In this document: positions 39,901 to 51,029 of the stretch, one piece after another
Layout: the number at the start of each line of letters is the position of its first letter
Position numbering within the stretch: the first letter of the stretch is position 1
NCBI RefSeq assembly: GCF_026210795.1
Contig: NC_089429.1
Span: 3,720,001-3,784,000, forward strand
Direction: 5' to 3'
DNA from: Rhizophagus irregularis
Taxonomy: Eukaryota; Glomeromycota; Glomeromycetes; Glomerales; Glomeraceae
DNA length: 64,000 nucleotides
Program-made: the position numbers and the translations under genes
The notes under the pieces: generated by a model
What the model was told of the DNA's origin: nothing
Database searches by the model: none
Seen by the model: the letters and a program-made list of their open reading frames with translations, nothing else

Positions 39901-42000
39901 TATGTTCAAAAATCGTTCGTCGTTGGCAAGTTATGGTGATTTTCACTCACAAAGTGGCTAATACATTAGTGACTGATCTATTTGTACTTTTTGTAGACAC
40001 GGAATTATACCCCTTATACAAGGCAGACGAATCCAAGCAAGATAAAATCATCCAACCAAAATAAATCCACTGATATTCAACAATTATTACGTAAACCTAC
40101 TATTGGAAGGTTTAGAAATATTGAGAGATCAATGCCTGATGTTATGAGCTGGATCCGAGAAGGAAATGATTACGATGCATCATTACCAGAAATTGCCAAC
40201 GAGACTGTTTCCGCACAGAATCGTGTAACTCAATGGCTTTCAAGTTGCGATTTTAATGATCCTAATAAGGATTTAAAAAATAAAAATAAATATGAGAATA
40301 TTGAAGTAATTGACTTAACTCAAGATTCGGACTTGTCAACACCAGAAACAGGAAAATCCGTTGTTGATAATGAGACAACTTCTCCATTTTTCAGGAATAA
40401 GTCTAAATCTTCTGCTGAACAAAATAACGCAATGTACTTCTCGAATTCATTTTCAGCAACAAGATCAATTGATGATTTCTTGGTATTACGAGGAAAATTA
40501 TCACCAAATAAACGACGAGAGATCAATCAAAGTAACGGTATGATTTACTTACTATTATATTTCGAATTCATGAAAAAATAAATAAAGATATATATATATA
40601 TATATATTAATAAAAAAAGATACATTACTTATATTAATTATATTAATTATAAATAAAATTACAAAAAAATGTTATTTACATTTTGAATAATAAAACGAAT
40701 GATCGGTCTAACTTGCAGCTTCACCTTCAAGTACTCGTACGAATTCTGTCATGAAGAATAAAGTGCCAATTGTGAACAAGAATTCTTTTAGTAATTATGA
40801 TATACTTCATAGACCATTTATGCACATACAGTATATGTATTTACGCTATTGAATCTTTTTATTTAGTTACTATTGGCAAGTCCATAATTGAAAAACTTCC
40901 AACGCCTGTTGTACCTCATAAATATATTGTTTCGATACGCATGTTTCCAAATCGTAAACTTTTAACTGCGTTGAAAAGTGAAGAATGCAAAGTTGAGCTT
41001 ATTGAAAGAGATTTCGAATATTTGAGAGTGAGCATTTAAATAATAAAAAAATTGGTTTACATAATATACCGTATGTCGTAATATAATTTTTTATATATAT
41101 AAGCCCTTTCTTTCTGAAGAAAATTCCGATACTATTCATGTGGAAGTAGATTTCATTATAGATGAGCGAACAGGAGTCATATTTTATCCACTAAATATGC
41201 TTTCTCAGGATCAGTCGATATTGAAACTTGTGCAGACAATACTCCGTCTACATTTAAAGTACTCAAATTTATATTTAATACTAGAAACGTATACATGGAA
41301 TAATCGGTGTACAAGCAGTAACAAGGAATATATTATAACCTCATATCCTTTCACTTTACCTGTATTAAGATCAATTTCTGAATTAAAATTGATATTAACT
41401 TGTTGTAATTGTGATGCAAAAATAATGTATTCATTATGCGAGGAAATGTCTGCTAAATTATTGAGAATGGTAGGAGATGCTTGCGCAACGAAATGTGATA
41501 TAGAAGGGGCGACTCGAGTAGGAAATCATGGATGGAAAGATCATAAGCAATGGGCGGAAAGAAATTGGATGACCATAGAAGAAAGTTTGGTGAGTACTAA
41601 ATATGGCCTTTTTTGATAATCAAAACTTTGTAATTATAGATCTAACCAAACGATTTAACAGCATGAAAGATTTTTATCATGCTTTAGTCCTCTTATAAAC
41701 CCATTTACAGCACAAATAATTTTAACAGCCACAACCTTGATACAATTTTTTCAAATGTCTCATATGGAACGATGTGCCTTGGTTGGAGGATGGGTTGACG
41801 AAATACGATTGGCAAGTGATGATTTGTTGATATCACCATAAGTTTTTATTTTGAATCATTAAATTAATTAAAGGTTGAATTATATTTAGGAAAAGTTTGA
41901 TGAAATAATTCATGAAATTCTTTTAAACGACTCTAATAATGATACTACTGTAGAACAATTATTCAAAAGTGAGATCCCAATTATTGTGATTGATGATTGA
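36949..42000 (+). CDS. SHOC1/Zip2-like meiotic crossover protein, about 15 exons
   Basis: SHOC1/Zip2 pairs with SPO16 and stabilises recombination intermediates that become crossovers. Exons: 36949-37039, 37115-37384, 37457-37646, 37784-38088, 38165-38257, 38828-38885, 38951-38983, 39075-39265, 39438-about 39800, 39997-40537, 40719-40790, 40867-41027, 41104-41589, 41662-41811, 41890-42000. Phases agree throughout if exon 9 ends at a phase-0 GT (39800 or 39818), giving about 1037 residues; that junction is unresolved. The C-terminal third shows the family pattern: IVSIRMFPNRKLL and VELIERDFEY, then HVEVDFIIDERTGVIFYPL, a Rossmann-like stretch, and a helix-hairpin-helix (ERFLSCFSPLINPFTAQIIL). 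The XPF catalytic ERKxxxD is absent, as expected of a non-cutting member. The N-terminal region carries acidic segments and (E)EPxxP repeats. The last intron has a GC donor. Family call is by motif recognition. Confidence 0.65.
38560..38822. repeat. Minisatellite within intron 5 of the SHOC1-like gene
   Basis: Tandem units of 15-16 bases, CGTCACTCTAGTAAA (four near-perfect copies at 38645-38710) and ACGTCACTATAGCAAT, fill the second half of a 570-base intron. All other introns of this gene are about 65-200 bases. The first half (38330-38540) is richer in GC (CCCGGTCCCGGGCC near 38380) and may be an insertion. Confidence 0.8.
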
Positions 42001-42095
42001 ATATTAAAACAATGATAATACAGTATATTGTATTGTTGTTATATATAGCAGCTTACTTACCATTAATACTAAGTATTATTTATTGAAAGTTGTTA

Positions 42096-42973
42096 ATTAA
42101 TCTTAAAAAAAAATTTGCGTTTTTTTTAGAAGTTTTAATTTGATTGATTTTTTTATTATAATTATAATATTATTTATAATATTATTTATCAAAAAAAAAA
42201 AAAAACGCATAAAAGATCCTTTTTTTTCTAATTAAAAAGTATCTTTCAATCAAAAAATTGGAATTAAATTAGCGATCTAAATTAAAATTTTATTAGTTCG
42301 AATGAACACTAATTAATTTAATATGATAAGTGAAATTTTTTTATATTGATCTAATTAATCGTAAAATTTTTCATGCATGAATGAGATCAAATTATAGTTT
42401 CATAGTAAGTTATATTTTTTTTTTAAAAGAAAAAAAAAAATTGGCAAAACATTAAACAAAAAAAAAAATTTCAATTTCTATTGGAATTATTTCGTCAAAG
42501 AAAAAAAAAGAGTTATACCGAATATGACGATCGCGCCTTCGCGCGTTTCGCAAAGTTTGCCGTAATCTAATCTTAAAAAAAAAAAAAATTGCGTTTTTTT
42601 AGAAGTTTAAATTTGGTTTATTTTTTTTTTATTATTATATAATATGTTATTTATAATATTATTTATCAAATAAAAAAAAAACGCATAAAAGATCCTTTTT
42701 TTTCTAATTAAAAAGTATCTTTCAATCAAAAAATTGGAATTAAATTACTGATCTAAATTAAAATTTTATTGATCTAATTAATCGTAAATTTTATGCATGA
42801 ATGAGATCAAATTATAGCTTCATAGTAAGTTATTTTTTTTAAAAAAAAAAAATTGGCAAAACATTAAACAAAAAAAAAAATTTCAATTTCTATTGGAATT
42901 ATTTCGTCAAAGAAAAAAAAGTTATACCAAATATGACGATCGTGCGTTTCGCAAAGTTTGCCGTAATCTAATC
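42096..42973. repeat. Tandem duplication of about 400-470 bp
   Basis: Two copies (about 42096-42568 and 42569-42973) share TAATCTTAAAAAAAA, GCGTTTTTTTAGAAGTTT, AACGCATAAAAGATCC and a common end GCAAAGTTTGCCGTAATC. The second copy lacks about 40 bases after AAAATTTTATT and a GC-rich piece (GCGCCTTCGCGCG) found in the first. Within each copy GCGTTTTTTT and AAAAAAACGC form an inverted pair. It lies just after the SHOC1-like gene and may include its terminator. Confidence 0.8.
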
Positions 42974-44760
42974 GTGCATTTTCATTAATCATCATTCTAA
43001 GCATAACGGATAATTTTCAAATGATAGTAATATCAAATGTGTTTATTGATGAGTAATTCTTCACCAATAAACGATGTATCTAGTAAAATAAGGTTTTTAC
43101 GCACATGTGGCGCACTTGTCAGATGGTGCTTCTTTTATTCCTTTGATAAAGTTCTGAAAGATTTAATCGGAATTCTAATAAAGTTTATACCAAATCAAAT
43201 CAAAAAGAAAGAAAATGATGTAATAAGTAAAAAAAACGTAAAGAAATCAAAAAAGTAGACAACAATTAAACAAAGAAAAATAAAAATAAAAATAAAACAA
43301 AAAAGCGGAATAAAATATAAAATAAAAAAAATAAAAATAAAAATAAAATAAAATAAATAATAGATAAAATAAGATAAATTCAAAAAAAAATTATATATAT
43401 ATAGTAAGTAATATAAAATAATCAATATATATATATGTTCTGTATGTATGTATGTACAATATATTTCGTAATAGTAACATAATAATAATAATTATTATTG
43501 AAAATTTTTTTTTTTTATTGTTTACATCAAAGAAATCTCAAAATAAAAAAAAACAACCATTGTTGATTTACATATTTTCGCCCTGCATTTTATTTGTTAA
43601 TTAATGTAATACATTATTTAAATTCCACGTCAAAGAAGGGAAAAGCTTATTTTCTTTTTTTTTCACTTAATTTCAAGGAGTTTGTGTGTTTCAAGAAATT
43701 TTTTTTTTTTTTTTGAAAATGGGAAAAAAGAGAATAAGTACCACATTTCTTAAAATTTTAAAAAAAATAAGTAACGCACTTTTTAACATTTGTAAGCATC
43801 AATAACCTCAATAACATCAATTAAAGGAGCAATTGTTTCTGTTCAAGAGAAAAAAAAAAAATTTTTTTTCCGAATAAAAGGATTTCTTATGCATATAGGA
43901 TTGTGAAACATAACAATGGGTGCATGATAAACATGATAACACTAATTGTTTTTTTTTTTTTAAGATTTGGATTAACCCTGATTTAGTTTTTGGGCGTGAA
44001 TTAAATAAGGAATGAATGCTATTTTCTTAACTTGGGCACGAATCAAATAATAAAAGAATATTTTAAATCGAAATGCTAAAAAAAAAAAAATTTTTAAATA
44101 ATTACGAAATCAAACACATAACGTGATGATTGATTTTTTTTTTAATAATAACAATAATTTTGTATTTGGAATTTTTTTGTTATCTTTATACAACTTTTTT
44201 TATAATATTCATTGATGTAAATGCCATCATACTATTATTGGATTATTTTGATATTTACGTTTAGTTAATCGGTAAAATTTTGTAACAAATAAAACAAAAA
44301 CATAAAAATAAATAAATAGACTCATGTTATTCTTTCGATGATTTTTTGAGAACAGTCGCGTTATCGTTAAATAAAAAAATGCTTATTAACAACGAAATGC
44401 AAAGGTATGTACATAAATTAAACTTGTAAGATAAACATTCGCGGAAAACTTCCTTTTTGTTATTGATTTGTAACCTCGGAAATCTCATTTCTGGCACGGA
44501 GAAGATTTCTATTGTAATATAAAAATGGCTAGAATTTCCATAGATCAGAACAATCGAAAAAATTCTTCGTGTCCTTTCTTTTAAAGAAAGTGGCCACACT
44601 AAAAATTTTTTTTTTTATGTTGTTATGATCTTTTAATGTGTAGTAAGTGAATTAACTGTAACAAAATAATAATAATAATAATAATAATAATTTTATTAAT
44701 ATTAATTATCGATCGGCAAAGAATTCACAAAAGTGTGGTACTTTAAAAAAAAAAAAAATT
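42974..44760. other. Intergenic region, no gene supported
   Basis: Low-complexity A-rich sequence (AAATAAAAATAAAA runs at 43260-43380) and homopolymer tracts. The stretch just before 44933 is the presumed promoter of the HMG gene. Confidence 0.55.
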
Positions 44761-44761
44761 A

Positions 44762-44769
44762 TATATAAA
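44762..44769 (+). promoter_or_regulatory. TATA-like box of the HMG-box gene
   Basis: TATATAAA lies about 165 bases before the proposed start codon at 44933 and is followed by a pyrimidine-rich stretch (GGTCTTTTTTTCTTTCC). Position and sequence suit a fungal core promoter, but no transcript evidence is available. Confidence 0.35.
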
Positions 44770-44932
44770 CTGGTCTTTTTTTCTTTCCAAGAAGATCAAC
44801 TTAAGCTGAACTGTTTTATATCATCAAAAAAAAACAGGATTTTAACGTTTTTTTATGTTAATAAATATACTTTTCTTTCGATTTTTTTTTTTTTTTTATA
44901 CACAAAACACATCCATAAACGAAAATTTAGTA

Positions 44933-46054
44933 ATGCCGCAATATAAATCGAAAGACAATCAAAGTACTTACCCACGTCGCTGTGAAAAGAAATTAGTCAC
45001 CGGTAAAGTTGTCAATGCGACTCTTGACTCTTCACGAGGAATAAATCGTTGTTTCGTAACCGTAAGCTTGAACGATGGTGCAAAGTTAGACTTTCCTGTG
45101 CCTACGACACAAGAGATTAGGGATCGTTTCTTCTATAAGAAGGCCAAAACACAACCTGAAAAACCTGCACGACCTCCAAATAAATTTTTTATTTTTCGTA
45201 CCATGTTCCAAGGGGCTATTGATGATTTTAAACTTCAAGTTCCTATTGTGTCTGGTCTTGCTAGTGAAGTTTGGAAAAAGTGCAGTCCGGAAGTTGTCGA
45301 ATTATTTACAAAACTTTCACAAATCGCGAAAAGTGAACATGGTGAAATTAATCCGGGTTACGTTTATAAACCAAATAGAAGTAAATCTCGTATTACGAAA
45401 AATAAAGCTAATTCACTTCAAGAAAAATCTTATCAAGATTTAAATGATTCATCAAGTCCCACTTTAAATGATTTATCGACCGCTCCCTTATGGACTGCAG
45501 ATCATTTATATCCAATTCCTTCGCAAGCAAATTTCAATCATGATGATAATTCGTTTACAATAGTAGAAGATTCGATTACAACAGCACAAGACATTCAAGC
45601 AATTTCCTCACATTATGATTACCTTAGCGCTATCGATCCATCGGTTCATGATATTACTTCAACACTTGATACTTTTAATGACAATGATTCTTATCAACAA
45701 TTTCTTCAATATCCGACTCCAATATATTATCCAAATAATGACTTATCGATGGATCAATTCGATATCGTACCTAATATTCCTTATGTTCAGGATGTGAATA
45801 CTTTGATGCAACAAAGTCTACAAAATCTAACTTCAATTCCACATCATCATATACATTACCTTCCGACCACAATTGACCACGTGAATGATGATTATAATAA
45901 AATTATTTTCAATTCACCTATCAGCGAGAGCGAAGATATGGCTCTATCATCATCAGACATATCATCTTTTCGAATGGAACAATTAAAAGAATCAGGCTGC
46001 ATTGATTATTCTCCTAATGATTATACGTTCTTTCAAAATCTTACAATTGTATGA
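44933..46054 (+). CDS. MATA-type HMG-box transcription factor
   Basis: Predicted DNA-binding regulator of the fungal mating-type (MATA_HMG) class, which is expanded in arbuscular mycorrhizal fungi. From the ATG at 44933 the protein has 373 residues; an in-frame ATG at 44855 would add 26 hydrophobic residues coded by a poly-T tract and seems unlikely. The HMG box lies at about 79-148: RPPNKFFIFRT, then the mid helix with SEVWKKCSPE and FTKLSQIAKSEH, then YVYKPNRSKSR. These are the hallmark helix-1 and helix-2 residues of the class. Residues 15-60 form an extra N-terminal module (KKLVTGKVVNAT, CFVTVSLNDG) that I do not recognise. The C-terminal half is Asn/Ser/Asp-rich and probably a disordered activation region. 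No intron is needed. It lies 2.9 kb downstream of the SHOC1-like gene on the same strand. Confidence 0.85.
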   Translation: MPQYKSKDNQSTYPRRCEKKLVTGKVVNATLDSSRGINRCFVTVSLNDGAKLDFPVPTTQEIRDRFFYKKAKTQPEKPARPPNKFFIFRTMFQGAIDDFKLQVPIVSGLASEVWKKCSPEVVELFTKLSQIAKSEHGEINPGYVYKPNRSKSRITKNKANSLQEKSYQDLNDSSSPTLNDLSTAPLWTADHLYPIPSQANFNHDDNSFTIVEDSITTAQDIQAISSHYDYLSAIDPSVHDITSTLDTFNDNDSYQQFLQYPTPIYYPNNDLSMDQFDIVPNIPYVQDVNTLMQQSLQNLTSIPHHHIHYLPTTIDHVNDDYNKIIFNSPISESEDMALSSSDISSFRMEQLKESGCIDYSPNDYTFFQNLTIV

Positions 46055-47637
46055 AGATCGAGAGATTAAAAATATTTAATTATTTTTTAATTATTTTATG
46101 ATTAATTGAAATTTTTAAAGATTATTTTTTTTTTTATTTATGCTTATGGTTTTACTCATTAAGTTATGCTTCATTCGTTTTTTAAGTTAATTTTTTTTAA
46201 GCGTGGAAATTTTTTCGTTTTTTTTTCTTTTCGATTTTTATTATGTATGTAGATGTACTTTTAAGAAATGTTTTTTTTTTTTCGGAGTATTTAATTGAAC
46301 ATTAATATTTAAGATCAATTATTAAGATTTATATAAGTACTTTTTTATTACAATAATTACAATAGAATTTTACAACACAGCATTATGCATACATATCATG
46401 CGTCAGTAATTATTAAGTTTGTGCATTACTGCGGTTCATTAGGCTTATCAAAAAAAAATTCATATGATTAATTATGATGATCTTATGCGATTTTTAATCC
46501 TGTTATTGTTAAAAAAAAAAAAAAAATTAAAAATTAAAAATAAAAAAAAATTCAATTTTCTTTTTTTTCTTTTTCTAGATTATTATGATTATTATTATTA
46601 TTATTATTATTGATCAAAGTTGCATAAGAATAAGGAATTATTTGACAGAAATCTCGAAATCTCTATTAATTTCTTATCTTTTATTAACCACTCGTATCAC
46701 CGCAGATTAAAAGTAACATGAGATGTGATTTACCTTTATTGCCATTATTGTTAATTATTAAACATAAAAATGTAATTTCACAAAGCGATCGTTATTATAA
46801 ACTTTCTCCCTAAAAGTTTATTTTTAAAAAACAAGAAGGAAAAAATAAAATAAAAACAAGTAAGAAAATTTTTACCCATGTAAAAAAGAGATGAACACCA
46901 TTTATTATTAAAACAAATTGAACTTTGGTAGTGAATACAAAACAATAAAATATAATTATTATTAATATTAACGCATATACAGTATATCGATATGTATTTT
47001 TTAAAAAAAGGGGAACAGGACAGGTTATCTTTAATCTTTTCAGTCTAAAATTATTTTAAACTTTTTGATAGAAAATCGAAAGAAATCTAATATATATAAT
47101 ACTTTTGCTTTCTTAATAATTTAGGTTATCGTTTGAAAGTATTTTCATTTCTCTGTACATGTACATCTTCTTGATAAGAAATCTTTTTCCATAATAAGAG
47201 GGGAGATAGGTTATTCCATTAATAAGAATAAAACTTAATTTAAGAATAGCGGAGAGAAGGTTGTTCGGAAGTCGGAACCAAGTATTTATAGTTTTTCGGA
47301 ACACGGACCAGAAGATCAGAATCGGTAGATCATATTATTGAAATCGGGTAGTTTCGTACGGAAAAGTAAATCACATCCTTAAAGGTTTCGTTTATTATCT
47401 TATCAAGTGATTTACGATAAAATATCAAAAATATTTTTAACTAACGCTTTTTCTTTTTTTTAAAAAAAAAACTTTTTCAGGGAGAAAGTCATACTTTTTC
47501 TTTTGCATTTTTGCTTTTTTTTTGTTTTTTTTTTTAAAAAAAAAACGGTGTTTATAAGAGGTAACGAATTTTATAATTCGTGACTTCTTATAACACTGAT
47601 TTATTATTTTTTAATATTAATTTTAATGATTTAAAAA
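46055..47637. other. Intergenic region, no gene supported
   Basis: AT-rich sequence with homopolymers and an (ATT)n run near 46585-46611. No coding frame with recognisable features. Confidence 0.55.
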
Positions 47638-49736
47638 ATGTTTCTCCCTGCAGAAATACTTCAAGAAATTTTTAACTATCTGGATATAGGTCATGGTGGA
47701 TTAAGTTCATTATCTTCATGTCTTCTTGTGGACCAACATTGGTGTTCAAATACAGTTGGAATTCTTTGGTCGAAACCATTTTATTATTCGAATACCTTTA
47801 CAAAAAATCCAAGTTCTTATAAAATAATTGATACATATTTAGCATGTTTAGACGAAGAAACCAGGGAAGACTTGAGAAATAATGGAGTTAATTTACCTGT
47901 TATCTTTAATAAACCATTTTTCAGTTATGAAATGTATCATAAACACCTTCATTATCGTACATTCATTTCATGCGTGTATCTATGGGTACAAGAAAAAAGT
48001 GCCCCTAATGATGATAATTTATTTGAACTCATAATGAAAACCTTATTAAAATTATTTAATGAATCATGTAATAATTTACAAAGAACATTATACATTATGA
48101 CAGAACTTAATCCAATGTTTTATGTTCAATCTGTACAAGGATATTTGATTTCAAACGTAAACAGGATATGGGTTGATTTACATATGCCTCGATTTTTTGA
48201 TCTCCTTGCAAAGAATTGTAAAAGAGTGGTTAGTAATTTAAATTATAAAACATTTATTAATTTTTAATAATTGGATATATTCTTTCTTTCTTTTTTTTTT
48301 TTTAGGAACAATTTGGCGTTTTTATGAAAGATGTAGGGAGATTTAATGAAATTGGATCTATTGATGTGGCAAAATTTATAACAGAACAAGAAGCATTACA
48401 ATCATTTCAAAGCATATATCTTACTTCAACACAAGATGTTATTGATGCTTTAAAATCTCAAGCACATTCTTTAAAATGTGTCGATTTTATTTGTACAAAT
48501 TTTCAAGGTTGTTATTCATTAGATGGATTGGCCGCTTGTAATAATCTTGAAATATTAAGATTTAAGAAATGTTACAACATAACAGCAGATATTGTTTCAC
48601 CACTTTTTGAGGCATCATTTCCAAAATTAATTGATTTATCAGTGATCGAAACTGATTGTGACGTTCTTCAGAGATGGGCGGAGAGTTATTATTTAGTATC
48701 TGATGATGGATTTCAAGATGAAAGAATTGAATTTGATCTTACTTATATTAAAGAACTTATGTTAAATAACAAGATGTGTCATCTATGTAACGAATCTTGT
48801 ATTTATCCTTTAACTACAGCATGTGGGCATACATTCTGTAAAGAATGTATATTTTATCATTTAAGCATATACGATCAATGCCCTTTAAAACAATGCAGAA
48901 CAGAATTACCAAATACTAAATATTTTTATGAACATCCATGTGATCCGAATGATGCAATAATTTCGGAGGTGAGAAGATTAGAAGCTGAAAGTAAATTACT
49001 TGAGGAAATGCCGATTAATGATGGATATTTGGTTTTTCCTAAGATGACATATAATTTTGACGTTACAGAAACAAAGTATCGTTTACTTATTAAATCATGT
49101 TTAAATTCTCGTTATCGTAACAAATTTGGTATGTTACTTTCAAGAAGATGCGAGTACGGAACTCTTATGGAGATAAAACAAATTGATTTTATTGATGGAA
49201 GAAATATAAGATTTCAAGCTGTAGCAACAGAACGATTTAAAATATTATCAAGTGGTGGAATAAAAGATGGTTACGAAATTGCAAAAGTTCAAATTATACA
49301 TGATGAACCTGAAGATGAAGGGAAAATAATTGAGGATCATCATTCATCTGCTGTTTCAATTCATGAACCAACCACATCACAACTAATAAATATGGCACGT
49401 GAATTTATTCATCACAATGAACTGGTTTCATTGATGTTCCATATTCGTCATATTCGTAATCTAGCAACTTCTTTAGGTGAAATTCCGGAAAATGCGGCCG
49501 ATTTTTCATTTTATGCGGCTTTACTTTTACCCATTAATGATGAGGAAAAATATGAACTTTTGGAGATACGATCTGCAAAAGGACGTATGAAAATGGTGGT
49601 TAATTGGATTGATGATTTGAAGTCTCAGTGGGGGGCCAGTATATTAATAAAAGATTTCTTAAATTTTTATGCTTTATGTTCTTGGATTATAACTTTTATT
49701 CGAAATCTTTATCTTAATTATTTCTTATTTCGATAA
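47638..49736 (+). CDS. F-box/LRR-like protein fused to RING and LON-type domains
   Basis: Probable ubiquitin ligase. Exons 47638-48228 and 48306-49736 join in phase 0 through a GT-AG intron, giving 673 residues. Residues 2-48 form an F-box (LPAEILQEIFNYLD, then SCLLVDQHWCSNTVGILWSKPF). A leucine-rich stretch follows (LKCVDFICTNF, CNNLEILRFKKCYN). Residues about 355-396 form a RING finger: CHLC, then CGHTFCKEC, then CPLKQC. The last Cys pair is spaced C-x4-C instead of C-x2-C. Residues about 430-635 resemble the LON substrate-binding domain of LONRF-type ligases (YLVFPKM, YGTLMEIKQIDF, RFKILSSGG, DGYEIAKVQI). The reading frame is continuous from the F-box-like part into the RING, so the fusion is not a splicing guess. 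The extreme C-terminus (WIITFIRNLYLNYFLF) is hydrophobic and may be an intron read-through. Confidence 0.8.
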
Positions 49737-50451
49737 TTAAGTAAATAATTAATAATTAATAATTAATAATTTTTATAAAGAAAAAAAGTTATGATTTTTT
49801 ATTTTTTTTATTATTATTATATTTTTTAACAGTTAAAATTAATAACATTAAGATTTTAAATTTAAGAATAACATGGTCAAGCTTTTGGCGTGAACTATAT
49901 ATATATATATATAATTTATATAATTGTATTTGTAGTATTTTTTTTATATTTATTTTTGTATCCAACCTTTATTTTATAACAACATTGTAACATAATAAAT
50001 TAAATATTTTTAAAGTTATTAAGAAAAATAAAATTTGTGTATAAATGATTTTTTTTTTTTTTCGCATTTTCGTTGGTTAAAAAAAATTATTAGTTATTTG
50101 TAGGACAAAAGGGGGAACTAAATAATGGTACTGCGTCTTTTTTAAACTAAATTCGGTAATGTTAATAAATGCCTTGCAGAAATTTTCACTTGTATGCTGT
50201 TCCCAATTTTCTTTGTTTGACCATTCGCCGCCAAGATAAACACGTGATATAAAATATTTTAAAGTTTTTTTCCTAAAGTTGATAATTATATAACATACAG
50301 AGAGCGGAATAAAAATTCCACGAATGATATAATAATAATTTTAATGCCATAATTAGTAATTGTATGATTATTGTGTGAGAATTTTTTTTTTGAATGCGAC
50401 TAATAAAGGTTATTATAATATCAATTAAAGCATAATGACAAAAAAAAAAAT

Positions 50452-50482
<31 letters not shown>

Positions 50483-51029
50483 AAAATGGTTATATGAAAA
50501 AATAAAAAAAAGATTTTTTTACAAAAAAAAGAAAAAAAAAGGTAAAAGTAAAAAAAGAAAAATAATGAAGAAAAAAAAATTTATTTTTAACAAATTTTTT
50601 ACAAAATTGGGATAATAATAATTAATTTTACATTCATTAGTCATGACAATTATTATTGTACGTATTTTATCTTTCATCAATGTTTTTAGCAATAAGAATA
50701 AAAACGTATTTGAGAGTAAAATTGGTTGTAAAAAGCTGCATAATCAAAATTAAAGAATTCCGAAAAAGCATAATTTGAATGTTCTCGACAACTGTGGTAC
50801 TTTAAAAATTCGTAAGTAATGTACACAAATAAAAAAAATAATAAAAAAAAAATTTGTGTCCCTACTAATACAATTTGGACATGATTTACCACATTTTGTA
50901 ATATTTATATAAGGATGAATCTTTCGAATAAAAAAAAAAAGTTTCAGAATACGCCACCTGTTATTTTTTTTTTAGTTTGAAAAAAAAAAGAAATTTTTTT
51001 TTTTTAGAGATTTTAAATAATAAAATAAA
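49737..51029. other. Intergenic region with long A/T tracts
   Basis: Contains long homopolymers, for example at 50440-50600, and a short (TA)n run near 49895. No gene is supported. The last part should hold the promoter of the next gene. Confidence 0.55.

Noticed and set aside
44855-44932. Upstream ATG for the HMG gene
   Set aside because: It would code a poly-Phe stretch from a T run. The ATG at 44933 gives a normal start close to the conserved part.
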